From the NCBI GenBank assembly GCA_030562195.1, contig JAUJPP010000003.1:21917398-21981397 (forward strand): a stretch of 64,000 nt of DNA, given 5' to 3'. Every line of letters starts with the position of its first letter. Position 1 is the first letter of the stretch. The notes beneath the pieces are model-generated. The model was not told the DNA's origin, made no database searches, and saw nothing but the letters and a program-made list of their open reading frames with translations. Shown here in pieces: positions 55,001 through 64,000 of the stretch. This stretch comes from Nipponacmea schrenckii (taxonomy: Eukaryota; Mollusca; Gastropoda; Lottiidae). The position numbers and the translations under genes are program-made.

Positions 55001-58000
55001 TTTCAAAAATACATAATAGATGAGGTCAGCAGTTTATTTAACGATAGGATGTTAATATCAAGGTACTTGTGACATTTCTTTATTGCATTCAACCATGATC
55101 CAATGGATCTCATTTTAAACATTAAGACATACCTTTCTCTTTGGAATTTCAATGAATGAACAATTTCTGGTCTTTTTTGTCGAAGATTCCACAAATGGAG
55201 ACTGTCATCAGAACATACAGTTACAAGAGCACCCTGAAAAATAAAATATTAACTCCATTATGAAAGATGAAATTGAACTAACTCTCCAAGAAACTGGCGT
55301 AACTTACAGTACTCAAAACCATGTGCCATGACCATGGCATGAACAAAAATCAAACCCATTGAGGACTCATCAGGAAGTATTAAGTCAAAAAGCAAATGGA
55401 AATTTTGTTAAAAAATGATTATTTTCAAGTGTTAAGGTTTAATGACTCTTGAGAATGTTGACCAACCAGGTGTTGCTCATTACAACACGAAAACATCTTA
55501 GTTATGTGCTTTAAATTCTAAAAAGATTAAATATGAAAATTGTCTAAAGGGCACATTTAAAGTTATATTTGACCTATTTGTATTTAAAATAGTGGTTTCT
55601 GGTAAATTGACATCAACAGTGTGTCTTTTCTAAAATGATTTTTTGAGGTTAATTTTTTTTCACCCCTGAGACAGAAAGTAAAAATTGATTAAAATCTTGT
55701 ACATCAACTTAGATATTTGAAACTAAGGCATTGTTGCAGAGAACCTAGATTTAACTGACAGCCGCTTACATTGTGGGATTACAAATTACTTCAGAAAACA
55801 CATAAAACAGGTATTCATTGAAATTTGCCTCAACCTTAGATTTTAGGTCAAGAAGATCTCATATTAATCCTACTGCTCTTTAACTCTAAACAGATACTAT
55901 TTCTTCTGGCAATTATATGCAATTCATGTGTTTTTAAGATGTAAAGGAAATAAGATTTAAATGAAGGTGAATTGAGTGGTAAAACTACTTGTTTAATAAT
56001 ACTAATAATCAGTTTGAACTGTCCAACCTAGACATCAAGTCAGCTGGATTCCTCAATTTCTTGGCATTTCCAATTATCCCACTGAACGTTAAAAGACAAA
56101 AAGTCAAGCTTTAATTTACTAGATGACGTCATTAAAATGATGGTAAAAAAAAATTTGAAAGAAAAAATTTGGATAAAAAGAAAATTTAACATTCATTTTC
56201 GAGTTTGTTCTTTTGACAAATTCCAACCGTTTTCTATTTCACATAAACAAATTTAAATCACTAGTTTTGATGTTAAATTACAGAATATTGCTACCTTCTG
56301 CAAGCTATCTAATTTAATAGCATAGAGGGCTATATAAACAACTGCATGAAGATAAAACCATCTTAATTGTGATCCGTGATTCAAAATATACCAGCCAGTC
56401 TATGTCCAGACTACAGTTTACACCATATACAGATTAAATACCATACATGTATTCAATGATTAACCTCATAAATGACACAAAGTTACAATTAATAATTTAA
56501 CAAATTTAACTCTTTATTCTAATACATGAATTTTTTTTCTAGGCCAGTAAGTCAACCATTCTTCAGTGTTAAAAGGATAATCAAAACTCTTGGGGAGTTA
56601 CGGTGGGTCAGGAAGCTGTAGACATGTTTGCAAACCTTAAGATCTCGGATTTGAGATCATGCTGTTAAAAAGACCAAATTTTCCCCTTTTATTGCTGATG
56701 CAACTTTTAACACTGGCATGGAAAAGTATTTAGTAGTTCAGATGGGATAATCCATCAAGGTTTTGATCATAGAGATCGCTGAACACTTTAGCAGATAAGG
56801 GTGTTAACTTAAATCATTAAGCAGGAATTTGAGAGTAAACATTCTGAAGAGATCTGTCTCTTAACTCGCGGAACAAGTTCATTTCCTGCTTTGTAGCCAT
56901 TGAAATGTATAATTTAGAAGGATTTTGTCTGAATAACGCAGCAGACAAGCAAGGTATTATTGTGCCGAAATTAAAATTTATTTACTGTCTGATCATAATG
57001 TCAGGTTCATATATCATGATCAATCTGATTTAAAAAGATGAACAAATTTAAATTACAGCCATTTATTGCTAGATTTTGAGAAAATAGCCTTATAAAACTA
57101 GTGTGATAGAAGTACATCTAGTCAAGAGAGTTGGGAATATAAAAGGATAATTACTATGTCTACCTATCTCCAAGCCATTTGAACTTTTCAAATCTGATTT
57201 ACTTTAACATTATTTCATAATTCACCGTCTTTATCCCGCCTCTCGCATGATACGAATTTATTCAGAACAGAGCCATTTGGCTCTAATAGACAAAATTATA
57301 GCTTATTTATTACATGATACATAATATGAATAGCTATTATTCTAGCAGTAAAATTCATAATGCCACCTAGCTTTATGTTACATTTTTTATTCTCACCCAA
57401 TAAACCTTAATCTTTAACAAGAAAAGCTTGAGAAGATTTGTATGATGGGAGTAATGGTTAAAATATATCCAGAAACCCAAATTTTGTTTTTCTACCCTCT
57501 ACATCAAAGTTAGCCACAGCTCTGCAGAACTCAGCCCATGACATTTTAAACAATATTGATATTGACATAGGTCGTGAAAGAACAGGGATCCATGGTTAAT
57601 TCATGGTTGTATCAATTATAGCTGAAAGCCAGTTAGTATTATTCACAGCTTTCAGCTTTTTACACACTGCTTGGAGATAGATTTCTTCATATGTAGCTCA
57701 CAGCTAAACAATGTCCTATTTCTTTAAAACTCTACCAAACGTGCTTTTAATACAATGCAAAAAATATAAATCCTTATTAGAGTCATAACAAATGCCTAAA
57801 ACACTAAAAGACGATTATTTCATACATCAAACTATTTCCTGATTGGCACAGGTCACAATATGTTTTAAGAGATAACAGAAAATTGAATGGCAATAGACAT
57901 AGTTTTAAAAGTGACATTATCATTGAGTTTTCTGGAATCACAGTTAATCAGTGATTTAAAATGGTGCAAAGGTTAGAAGACCTCTTTCAAATCACTTGAC

Positions 58001-61000
58001 AATTACAAGATAGTCAATGATCAAACCATCTAAGACTAGTTATGATTTAGCTATAAGCATAACAATGATGAATATTTTCCTTTAAAGGATTTGTCAATCA
58101 AAATAGGCTTTAATCAATAGATTTTAATTACCAGAAAAAACTATTGTGAGTAAATATAGATCTTGACTAATATATAATACTGACTATACCAGTACCAGTA
58201 GGTAAAGCACAATGAAACAGATGTTCAAATCATCAGCTTTTTGAAATGGAGCAAACAAATTTGAACTACCTTTACAACAGCCTTTACTCTCATGAAATGG
58301 ATATACAAGGGAATTACACAATCAAAGCACTGTAGATGGATACTAAATTTTAAACATGAAACGGAATGAGTAGAAAAATGTTCATCCACTTTCCTGCACC
58401 TAATGGGCTTATTTGTTAAAGGACCTTTATTGTGCTTAGCTTGTTTAACACAGATGCCAGATTCAAAATCTTGACCATTGTTGGGATTCATTCCCAGACT
58501 TAAAGGTTAGCAAGCAGGCATCACTCACTGAGTCACCACTCTTTCAGATATAAGCTTATAATTTGAAACACTTTAAGTTCATGACAACAACTAGAAATCA
58601 CTAGTAATATGTTGGGTAACATTTGAGACTCCAAAAGTCGTAACAGCTGTAACAGATACCTTAACAACAGTCATATAGGGCAGGCCTATACAACATACGG
58701 CCAGCGAGCAAACTGCAGCCCACTGTGTCACGTAAAATTTGAGGGAAATACGCCCCACCTTTTGTACTTGTCAATGTCAGTTGGCCTACTGATTGTCTCT
58801 GTCTATTCTGATATTTAAACCCCTTATATTCATGATGTTATATTGAAAACTACCGTACATGAATGTAACCAATCAAATGGTTTACGAGGCCGACTTCACT
58901 ATTCACTAGTTGCATATTTCTCATTGTTAATTCCGTCATACATTAATGTTTGATTACATGGCCTAAAGCCTACTTGCATCCCCTAAATATGGCTCGTCAT
59001 TGTAAAGGGGTTGTACAGGCCTGATATAGGGTATTCAGTATTACATGTTAACTTCAGAACAGCAAACTTTCATTTTGTGGTGTCAATGATGTACAAATGA
59101 GTTTATGGGCACAAAAACAGACTGATGAACACAAGTTATAATAAATTTATCTAATCATGACAGAAAAGAGTCTTTAAAACCTGCACAAAATGAGCAAATA
59201 ATAAGCTAGAGAAAGATATAGAGCTGACAACCACAATGTTTACCTAATACTTGACTTTATAAAAGCTGTATTAATACATGATACATATATAAGCACAGTT
59301 ACAAACATTAGTACAAGACTGTATAGAGTGGATGTTAAAAATATAACTTAAAAAAACTAAAAATAAACAAACTTACCTCGTTTGCGAGAAATAATATTTG
59401 ATTTACAGCTACATCTCCATCATGTACACATTGACAATCGACACCTGATTGTCCGATACTAGGATAGAGTTAAGGATTTTAGAACTTAATTTATTCAATC
59501 ATTTGAGAAGAAATGCTTGGCTAAATCTACAGGTTTCCAGATAAATAAAATACTGTTTTTTCGGATTGAGGTGCGCCATGTGCCTAACTTATCTGAAGTG
59601 AGGTAATTCATCAAAAAATTCAAATTAATTGTTCAACCAGAAAATAGGTCACTCGCATATTTTGTTGCATGTATGTTTAATTGGTCACAGTACATTGGGC
59701 ACAAGATAAATTGTTCAAGGCATTTTGGTCATTTACTTTTTATTATTGTTGTTGTGTTGCAAAGCTGTAGCATTTATTCTGAATTTGTATGAGAACCACT
59801 GAATGCTAATGAATACATGTGTTTATCAGATACACATGTTTGGTCACAAAAAAAAAGTTTGAATGTGTGACCCAATAATTTCCAGCAAGGTTCCCTTGAC
59901 ATTTAGAAGTGCAACAAAAATAGGTTTACTGGCTTCCTGGTTATAAAATCAGAGCGACAATAAAATTGGAAATAATGTCGGGGTTGAAGATAGCATTTGA
60001 AGTATCAGACAGTACTCCCAGTAGGTCACATCCCACACACATACTTAGTAACCTTTCTAGTTTCTACCATCCATTATACAGCCTTCTCCTTCCATACTCC
60101 ATACACTTCACATTACTCTCTAACTATTTACTTATTGATCAATATATTCATTATACAACCAGCTGTCCAATCTAGTCCATTCATAGTGCAGTTGGAGAAC
60201 ATGCTTACCCCTATTCTTACTTTCTACTCTAATAACAAACTAATGAGTTGCTACACTTCAAATACCAGTATTCAATATATTTGTCTCTTAAAACTTTCTT
60301 ATTTCAAATTTTATCAGAATCAAAATCTGGGACAAATTTTCATTGAAGCTAATATTTATCTGTGATTTGGGCAAATGATATCAAACAGTCAAACGTATAA
60401 ACAATAACTTTATATTTGCCTCTTATGTTTGCTAATTACTTTTATATTTATATTTTCACTTTACAATATATAGTACCTGGTACAGTTCTTTGGTAGATTT
60501 CAAAAACGTAACAATTTGCCAAACAAAGTTTTAAAAATTGTTTGACCAAAAATGGAACAAATAAAATCCATGTCAATTATTCTTGGTACATATTGACAGT
60601 TTCTAGATGTTTTTATTGCTAATAGATTTCCTGTGTGACATCCATGATACTTGTTAATTGAAAATATTTAAACAGTATTCTTATATAGTCAAAAATAAAA
60701 TAAAAAATATTCGCCAAATAGCATGTCCCTAAGTTGGAAAATGGCAGTATATGATACAAAAAGAAGCTGGAAAAGGTCTAATAAGTCCCTATCTCTTGAA
60801 CAAAACTATTACAATTTACAATAAAAAGTTAATTAATGTCCCAATAAAGATATTATAACTACCAATATAACTATAATTTTATCACTTTAAAATAATCTTT
60901 TACAACATGAAACTATTAAGTTTGTCCTTGGACCTTCAAATATAAATATACATACTACATTATTGGTTTAAATTGTGCAATATGCTAATACTTATTGGTA

Positions 61001-62823
61001 AGCTATAAGATACCAACGCATAATATTACTCCATATATACCCCTGATTTGATTTTTGAATAACAAAAAAAATATTTTCTAACACTAAATAGAGGACATTT
61101 CAAGCAATTCAGATGTTTAAAATATTAAAAAATTATAACTTAATAAATAGCCCTTTAGATAAAACTACCCGACAGGCTGAATAATCAAATTAATTGCGGG
61201 TTTCATTAAATACAGGTACATTGTTTCAATTAAATACTTGAATATTAATGATAAGTGATAATAAATTAGTGATATTAATCAACAACAAAAGTTCTACAGC
61301 TATTCTGACAAACACGAAAGATACAAAATTAAAAAAGGAACTTCAGGGTTTGAAATAAGCGGTATAATTTATTGTCAGAAGTGCAGTTTGTTTCCGATAC
61401 ATACTATTTTCTAATTAATGCAATAAACGCAAAATAAATACTTGTCCGATGCGCATGTTTTATGTTTAATAGTGATGAACTTGTTCGACTGTTTGCATGG
61501 CGTTCAATGCTTTCTTTGTGTCATTTTTCATTGAAATCATATCTGAGATGTGCCCTAGGAGCAAATATTGAATCCAACCACCTCGCAGATTTTCGTAAAT
61601 ATGCACTGCTCACGTGATGTCTTTCAACGCATTTGACAGTTCAGAGATTATTTATCCAACCTGCTGTTCCACGAAATTCTAAATTGCCATCCAATTTCAT
61701 CCCATAGAGCAAAAACTATAATGCATATAAATAAATTTTGACCCTGAACTTAGCTAAATCTCAGCAAAACTATATTAGATTTATAAGGTCATTGTTATTG
61801 ACAAGGGCAATATCTTTAAATAACCTCATGTTTAAACTATTTTGATTTATTTTAAGCTCATTTCATAAATTTAAATGAATGAATTTAAAATTCATTAGGA
61901 ATTTGAAGAACTTGTCCTGTAAATTTGCTTACTGGGAACTTCAAGGCCAAATATTTCTTTACCGCTCTACAAGATTTATCAAAAAATATGTTGACAACGT
62001 ATGATGAACTCAATTTAGCAGGTGCCCCACACACAATGGTCCTAGTAATGAAGCCTTTTGAATGTCTTAAAATAGTATTGCACAACTGTGACATAAATTA
62101 TAACTTATAATGAGAATAAAATAGTAAACAACTACCGTAATAGAAATTTTTTTTTTGAAAATGAAAAATAAATGCTTTATGTGGGTAACAGCAACATGTA
62201 AAATTTGTCTAGGACCACAGAGACAGTCACTGAATTACAGGGCATCACTGACACAAGGCCTAAACCAAGGCTAAGCTAAAAAACAGACATTTGATTTTCA
62301 GATTTGATATCATCAAATTATTTATCAACAATTAGGCTAACCATTTTCAGTCATGTTTTCCTATAACACAATAACATTCTCATTTAATGAGCAAGATAAA
62401 ATCCCAAAATGTCACATAAACATAAAATAATCATAAAAAGGATACATTCTTAGGGATCCTGATTTGGTGCCAATGGCCAAAATATGTTGCACTGGGTCAA
62501 ATGCCACAGCAGTTGGTTGGAATGGAAATCCATAACGTACAGTCTACAAATATAGAAAAATATGATATTAACCATTGGCAAAGGTTTCAAATATACGAAA
62601 CATAGTAAAAGTGTATAAAATCAACAATATTTGACATTAATAAATGGTAGTAATAATGAATACAAACTGGTGTCATTACCTTACAAATCTGAAAATGCTG
62701 CGACTGTAGCGATTCCTCTATCTCGTTTTCTGATTTCGGTGCAGTGCTCACAGACGAGCGTAAATTATCCAGGACCCCCTTAAGGGTAAACCTTTTCATT
62801 TTTCTGTTAACTGGCGAAGCCAT
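24896..62823 (-). CDS. STXBP5: Tomosyn (syntaxin-binding protein 5 family), 30 exons, complete
   Basis: Cytosolic regulator of exocytosis: WD40 propellers followed by an R-SNARE tail that binds syntaxin/SNAP-25 and limits vesicle priming. Exons in order: 62680-62823, 62446-62543, 59377-59458, 55133-55233, 44124-44258, 42914-42977, 42306-42389, 41648-41771, 41217-41295, 40647-40801, 40198-40270, 39557-39707, 38786-38853, 37898-38138, 35109-35261, 34641-34789, 34082-34170, 33727-33827, 31756-32758 (19), 30832-30970 (20), 28947-29066, 28400-28522, 27875-28024, 27565-27665, 27212-27302, 26633-26741, 26223-26318, 25810-25934, 25326-25447 and 24896-25033. Exons 19 and 20 are alternatives, giving 1422 or 1134 aa; human STXBP5 is about 1150. 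Family signatures: MKRFTLKGVLDNLR, LHLWNLRQKRPEIVHSLKF, HPGPVVHLSDNP, AWHHEGKQF, IIFSGGMSYD, FENPYPMDIHESPVTACQYY, HADGSLKFWDASAVTLQVLY, SFSRSRSSSMSS, NLPPPGDQRLTQPVIVSPSG, and the final KYKDKKWYQF. All junctions are GT-AG and in phase. Vertebrates have two paralogues (STXBP5, STXBP5L); the symbol denotes the family. A later Met at codon 9 could also start translation. Confidence 0.95.
27046..27098 (+). mobile_element. SINE 3'-end fragment
   Basis: Sequence around gtccgtcttcattagcccat and gtaggacgtaaaa matches the 3' part of the SINE at 6786-7169, read here on the plus strand. Only about 50 bp remains and the tRNA-like head is missing. It lies in the tomosyn intron between 26742 and 27211. 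Confidence 0.65.
28131..28430. repeat. 70-bp minisatellite containing copies of a tomosyn exon end and splice donor
   Basis: About four units of roughly 70 bp share actggtttgta, a cttaccacta core and gtgaaactataa. The copy at 28381-28430 is the authentic 3' end of tomosyn exon 22 with its donor. Units at 28311-28380 and 28239-28310 repeat it closely, and 28131-28238 is degenerate. On the minus strand each good unit carries acctagtg|gtaagt or a close variant. Confidence 0.85.
30832..30970 (-). other. STXBP5: Tomosyn exon 20: short alternative linker exon
   Basis: After a good acceptor (gatttgtag) the exon reads INGVCLSPTTFKHKRPP, then AIQRTKSQGTNPKLKKIQSV, then ASVEESNGG, without a stop. It enters in phase 0 and leaves in phase 1, joining exon 21 (DRNDGSSFSRSRS). 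The donor is uncertain: gtgccc at 30831, gtggag at 30837 and gtacca near 30890 are possible, but all three leave the same phase. With this exon the protein is about 1134 aa, close to vertebrate tomosyn. Confidence 0.75.
31756..32758 (-). other. STXBP5: Tomosyn exon 19: very long alternative linker exon
   Basis: A 1003-nt exon with acceptor ttttcag and donor gtaggt. It encodes 334 residues, mostly Lys, Glu, Asp and Ser (for example KSDKNEKKNDKSDKKEHCH), and ends CYKFDFVDLTSETLHKKPTI followed by RRMSGEDVFKLG. It enters in phase 0 and leaves in phase 1, exactly like exon 20. It falls in the hypervariable linker that is alternatively spliced in other tomosyns. RRMS is a basophilic-kinase type site. 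No folded domain was recognised. Confidence 0.82.
35285..35705. mobile_element. Inverted-repeat MITE with TA flanks
   Basis: The left end ctgtaaggctacaaattatt (35285 onward) matches the reverse complement of the right end, ctgtcaggctagaaattaat (ending at 35705), with few mismatches. Both ends are flanked by TA (35283-35284 and 35706-35707), as in Tc1/mariner insertions. The interior repeats gcattaattt several times in both orientations. No transposase frame is present. It sits in the tomosyn intron between exons 14 and 15. Confidence 0.75.
40043..40175. mobile_element. Short MITE, same family as the element near 49 kb
   Basis: The left end is gggaacatattctcgaaaag and the right end ttttcgagaattaggcccc. 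These form an imperfect terminal inverted repeat over 133 bp. The subterminal attggtcaatcattaaaact resembles attggtcaatcactgaaatt in the element at 48972-49128. It lies in the tomosyn intron between exons 11 and 12, just upstream of exon 11. Confidence 0.65.
40815..41015. repeat. Degenerate GAAT-type tandem repeat
   Basis: Repeated gaatgaatga, aatgaatgaataaagg and atgaatgaatgaaac over about 200 bp, directly upstream (in gene sense) of tomosyn exon 10. The copies are decayed, with no constant period. Confidence 0.6.
41524..41600 (-). mobile_element. Degenerate SINE fragment
   Basis: Segments aatgaggacagttaa, accatgctatgtgtaatgag and ggacagtggcattagtctaa match, in order, the body of the SINE at 6840-6920. 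It is an old internal fragment in the tomosyn intron between exons 8 and 9. Confidence 0.55.
42608..42836 (-). mobile_element. Degenerate SINE copy
   Basis: The order of matches to the SINE at 6786-7169 is kept: the gaaatgaaatg tail, aatgaagatgaacaatgcta, tttgcaatttccagct, cttgcacagcctatatcaca and aacctagacgcttattt. The tRNA-like head is missing. It is in the tomosyn intron between exons 6 and 7. Confidence 0.7.
44624..44647. repeat. 24-bp perfect palindrome
   Basis: The half-site ttctctatatag is followed at once by its exact reverse complement, with no spacer. It lies in intron 4 of tomosyn. Confidence 0.8.
44928..44950. repeat. AT dinucleotide microsatellite
   Basis: About ten TA units bounded by act and agt, so the tract is itself self-complementary. 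Confidence 0.85.
48972..49128. mobile_element. Short MITE with GGGGCCTTATTCT ends
   Basis: The left end ctgggggccttattcttgaa and the right end, read inwards as ctggggccttattctctgaa, form a terminal inverted repeat of about 20 bp over a 157-bp element. The flanks (atcact, agtaattgat) extend the match imperfectly, so the exact target duplication is unclear. No coding capacity. A related copy lies at 40043-40175. Confidence 0.7.
50588..51054. mobile_element. Nested inverted-repeat element
   Basis: The left end agccttacacagacaacgaa and the right end, read inwards as agccttacacagacgaacat, match as terminal inverted repeats over 467 bp. A third copy of the same end (gttcgttgtctgcgtaatg, 50761-50779) lies inside in inverted orientation, so the left 190 bp can fold into its own hairpin. 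No target duplication could be fixed and no frame of note is present. Confidence 0.65.
51321..51581. repeat. Direct repeat pair, period about 176 bp
   Basis: Two segments of about 85 bp (51321-51404 and 51497-51581) share gacaatatattgaatat, atttgac and accttccgta, and both end in gccgttaaa or acggttaaa. The intervening sequence differs. It is probably part of a larger old repeat that continues to about 52.2 kb. Confidence 0.65.
51850..52225. repeat. Inverted repeat with paired ACCGGAAGT motifs
   Basis: The left arm has accggaagtt (51862 onward) and, about 35 bp later, gaaccggaagtgg. The right arm has the reverse order and strand, caacttccggttctc and gaacttccggttttg. Spacing within each arm is similar, so the arms form a diverged inverted repeat with T-rich inner edges. 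Just outside, aaatttcatcgaaatcggtc resembles motifs in the element at 4722-5422. Confidence 0.55.
52240..53770. repeat. Diverged tandem duplication, two and a part copies
   Basis: Copy 1 (about 52240-52850) and copy 2 (about 52856-53590) share in order tttctgtaccttttaccagt, aagttgaataactaattgta, aaaagctaagagtttatctt, atcagtatgatg, attagtcggc and tatcgttagtaat. A third partial copy follows to about 53770 (gttatattttatcagaa). Copies differ by many indels of one to a few bases. Short frames inside are not conserved between copies. Confidence 0.75.
53889..54181. repeat. 21-bp minisatellite, about 14 units
   Basis: Units of tgaacattattatcatgtag with small variants. Units 5-6 and 7-8 form a 46-bp higher-order pair (tgaaacattatcatgtact plus a 27-bp variant ending acctgtagt), present twice. 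It is in the large tomosyn intron. Confidence 0.9.
58363..58545 (-). mobile_element. Internally deleted SINE copy with tRNA-like head
   Basis: Matches to the SINE at 6786-7169 in order: cctgcacctaatgggctt, tttattgtgcttagcttgtt, ttgggattcattcccagact, aggttagcaagcaggcat and actgagtcacca. The B-box part is changed and about 190 bp of the body is missing. It is in tomosyn intron 3. Confidence 0.75.
58681..59023. mobile_element. hAT-type MITE with perfect 8-bp target duplication
   Basis: The ends caggcctatacaac and, read inwards from the right, caggcctgtacaac differ at one position in 14. The element is flanked by atataggg on both sides (58673-58680 and 59024-59031). Eight-bp duplications and CAGG-type ends are marks of the hAT superfamily. 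At 343 bp it has no transposase. It is in tomosyn intron 3. Confidence 0.85.
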
Positions 62824-64000
62824 TCAATTTGGTTTTACCAAATAGATCCATATTGTTTTTATTTACTTTCTAGCGAAACATTTTAGACGTTGAAGAGTAA
62901 TGTACGATGATAAGATAGCTGGGAAATATACACCAAATACCCGGATGTCAATCCCAGCAGTCAGTTCTCTCCATTATTATGGTGAATATTTTTATGTCGA
63001 CGTGCAACTTCTCGACACATTTTTATTGCAATTTTGCTGTTAATTCTTGTTATCGACAGCAGATTTCCGGAAATTAGAAGCCATAAATAAAGTCAGTTGA
63101 AAAATCGACAAATGTCGCCATTGTCTTTTGTCATAAATTAGCGGTGATCTTATAATAAATTATAATCTATTCAGTGACTTTCTACAGCAGGATCAATCAG
63201 CTACTATACAGTCGAACCTGTATATAGCGACCAATTGATTTTCTAAGTTGGAACCATTGTAAATAGTAGTAATAAATAAGGCCAGAATTGATGGTCATGT
63301 TTACTATTATCACTGCCAATCTGTAGATTTAGAAATTGATATATTGCAATAGTGTCCCTTTAATTATGATACTGTGAGTGTAGACTTATTTAGTATTGAG
63401 AATGGAACACAATTCCCAGACGTAGTAGTATTCATTATTTCATAAGAAAAGAAAAGGTTTAGATCTAAAATGTGAAATTATTCGAAAGAAAATAAATTGT
63501 GATCGCTAAAAGACTTGAAATATGTCTTAATAGTGTCCCCTTAATTCAAAGCTGTGTGAGACACATGCTGCTCTGGGTTTGAAAATATTAATTGATAAAA
63601 CTGAGTATCTATACAATTATATCTATAATAGTATAATAACATTTTTATCACCTTTTTAGTACAATGTACCAAAAAGTAATAATTTAGTCACATAAAACAT
63701 CTTAGAATTAAAACGCACAAACATTTACCCTAAATCATCAAGGTTTCTCTTAGGCTGAATCTTTTTGCTGTGGAATATTTTGTCCCACAACTTTTGCTAT
63801 TAGCTTAAGGGCCACTGAAAAAAACTTTCTGAAGCATGTTTTTAATATAACTAATCAAGCCCACACTCTATTAAAACCCTGGGATGCAGCTTGTCCTTTC
63901 CAAAATTTTTCAGAGAGTCCAAATAACTGTTATTGGTATTTTGTAAACAGTAAGAGCTATGTCAAATTTCCAATTTCCTGTTATCAAAAATGAAGCATAG
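62824..64000. promoter_or_regulatory. Tomosyn upstream region
   Basis: Sequence 5' of the tomosyn start codon. It should include the promoter and 5' UTR, but no TATA or initiator could be assigned. No coding exon of another gene was seen up to the window edge. It holds a transposon-end fragment at 63209 and a repeated tagtgtccc motif near 63.35 and 63.53 kb. Confidence 0.4.
63209..63232 (+). mobile_element. Solitary transposon end, pogo/Tc1-like
   Basis: TA followed by cagtcgaacctgtatatagc resembles the termini of pogo-type mariner elements, which begin CAGT and contain an AACC...TATA..CGA pattern. No matching opposite end was found before the window edge, so it is a fragment or an element running out of view. 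Confidence 0.3.

Larger units (their letters stand above)
44259..55132 (-). other. Largest tomosyn intron (10.9 kb)
   Basis: This intron separates the exon ending LKFQRER from the exon beginning ITYCHLPFQSKW. No further tomosyn exon or independent gene was seen inside. Besides AT-rich sequence it holds a perfect palindrome, an AT microsatellite, two inverted-repeat elements, composite repeats, a diverged tandem duplication and a 21-bp minisatellite, all listed separately. An open frame of 131 codons near 47.5-47.9 kb on the minus strand has no recognisable domain. Confidence 0.6.

Noticed and set aside
59966..60365. Two overlapping plus-strand frames of 69 and 122 codons
   Set aside because: They overlap in different frames, have no motif, and lie in intron 3 of tomosyn; best read as chance.
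1..64000. CRISPR arrays, operons, prophage or bacterial-type defence systems
   Set aside because: All genes are intron-bearing or animal-type and the repeats are eukaryotic SINEs, MITEs and minisatellites. No regularly spaced repeat-spacer structure was seen.

Overview
The window is nuclear DNA from an animal, most likely a lophotrochozoan and probably a mollusc. The signs are an AT-rich base composition, long introns with GT-AG borders, proteins that align well with vertebrate and fly orthologues, and many short tRNA-derived and inverted-repeat elements, including GGAC-rich repeats of a kind often seen in molluscs. The phylum is an inference. I identified the genes by recognising protein motifs and by joining exons by hand so that splice sites and phases agree.

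Layout. (1) 1-4454: no gene seen, perhaps 3' UTR of the first gene. (2) 4455-9356, minus strand: a complete six-exon R-Ras-type small GTPase (201 aa, C-terminal CLIL prenylation box). Its introns hold a GGAC-rich repeat and a full-length tRNA-derived SINE with 15-bp target duplications. (3) 10705-11397, plus strand: an intact APIP/MtnB methylthioribulose-1-phosphate dehydratase with no intron in its coding region. (4) 13102-18820, plus strand: INCENP in 15 coding exons (953 aa), the scaffold of the chromosomal passenger complex. (5) 24896-62823, minus strand: a complete tomosyn (STXBP5 family) gene of 30 exons over 38 kb, facing INCENP tail to tail. (6) 62824-64000: sequence upstream of tomosyn.

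The four genes act in unrelated processes: membrane-bound GTPase signalling, methionine salvage, mitosis, and control of SNARE-dependent exocytosis. They are neighbours, not an operon.

The most notable finding is in tomosyn. Two alternative linker exons, 1003 nt and about 139 nt long, both enter in phase 0 and leave in phase 1. Using both, or neither, puts the message out of frame, so the reading frame allows exactly one. The two products would be about 1422 and 1134 aa. A second oddity is a ~70-bp minisatellite just downstream of tomosyn exon 22, whose unit contains the end of that exon and its splice donor, so there are several donor-like sites in a row.

The rest of the window, above all the tomosyn introns, is rich in small non-autonomous elements. 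They include a hAT-like element with a perfect 8-bp duplication, elements with TA and TTAA flanks, two related GGGGCCTTATTCT-ended elements, a nested hairpin element, at least five SINE copies or fragments, a diverged tandem duplication with many tiny indels, and a 21-bp minisatellite.
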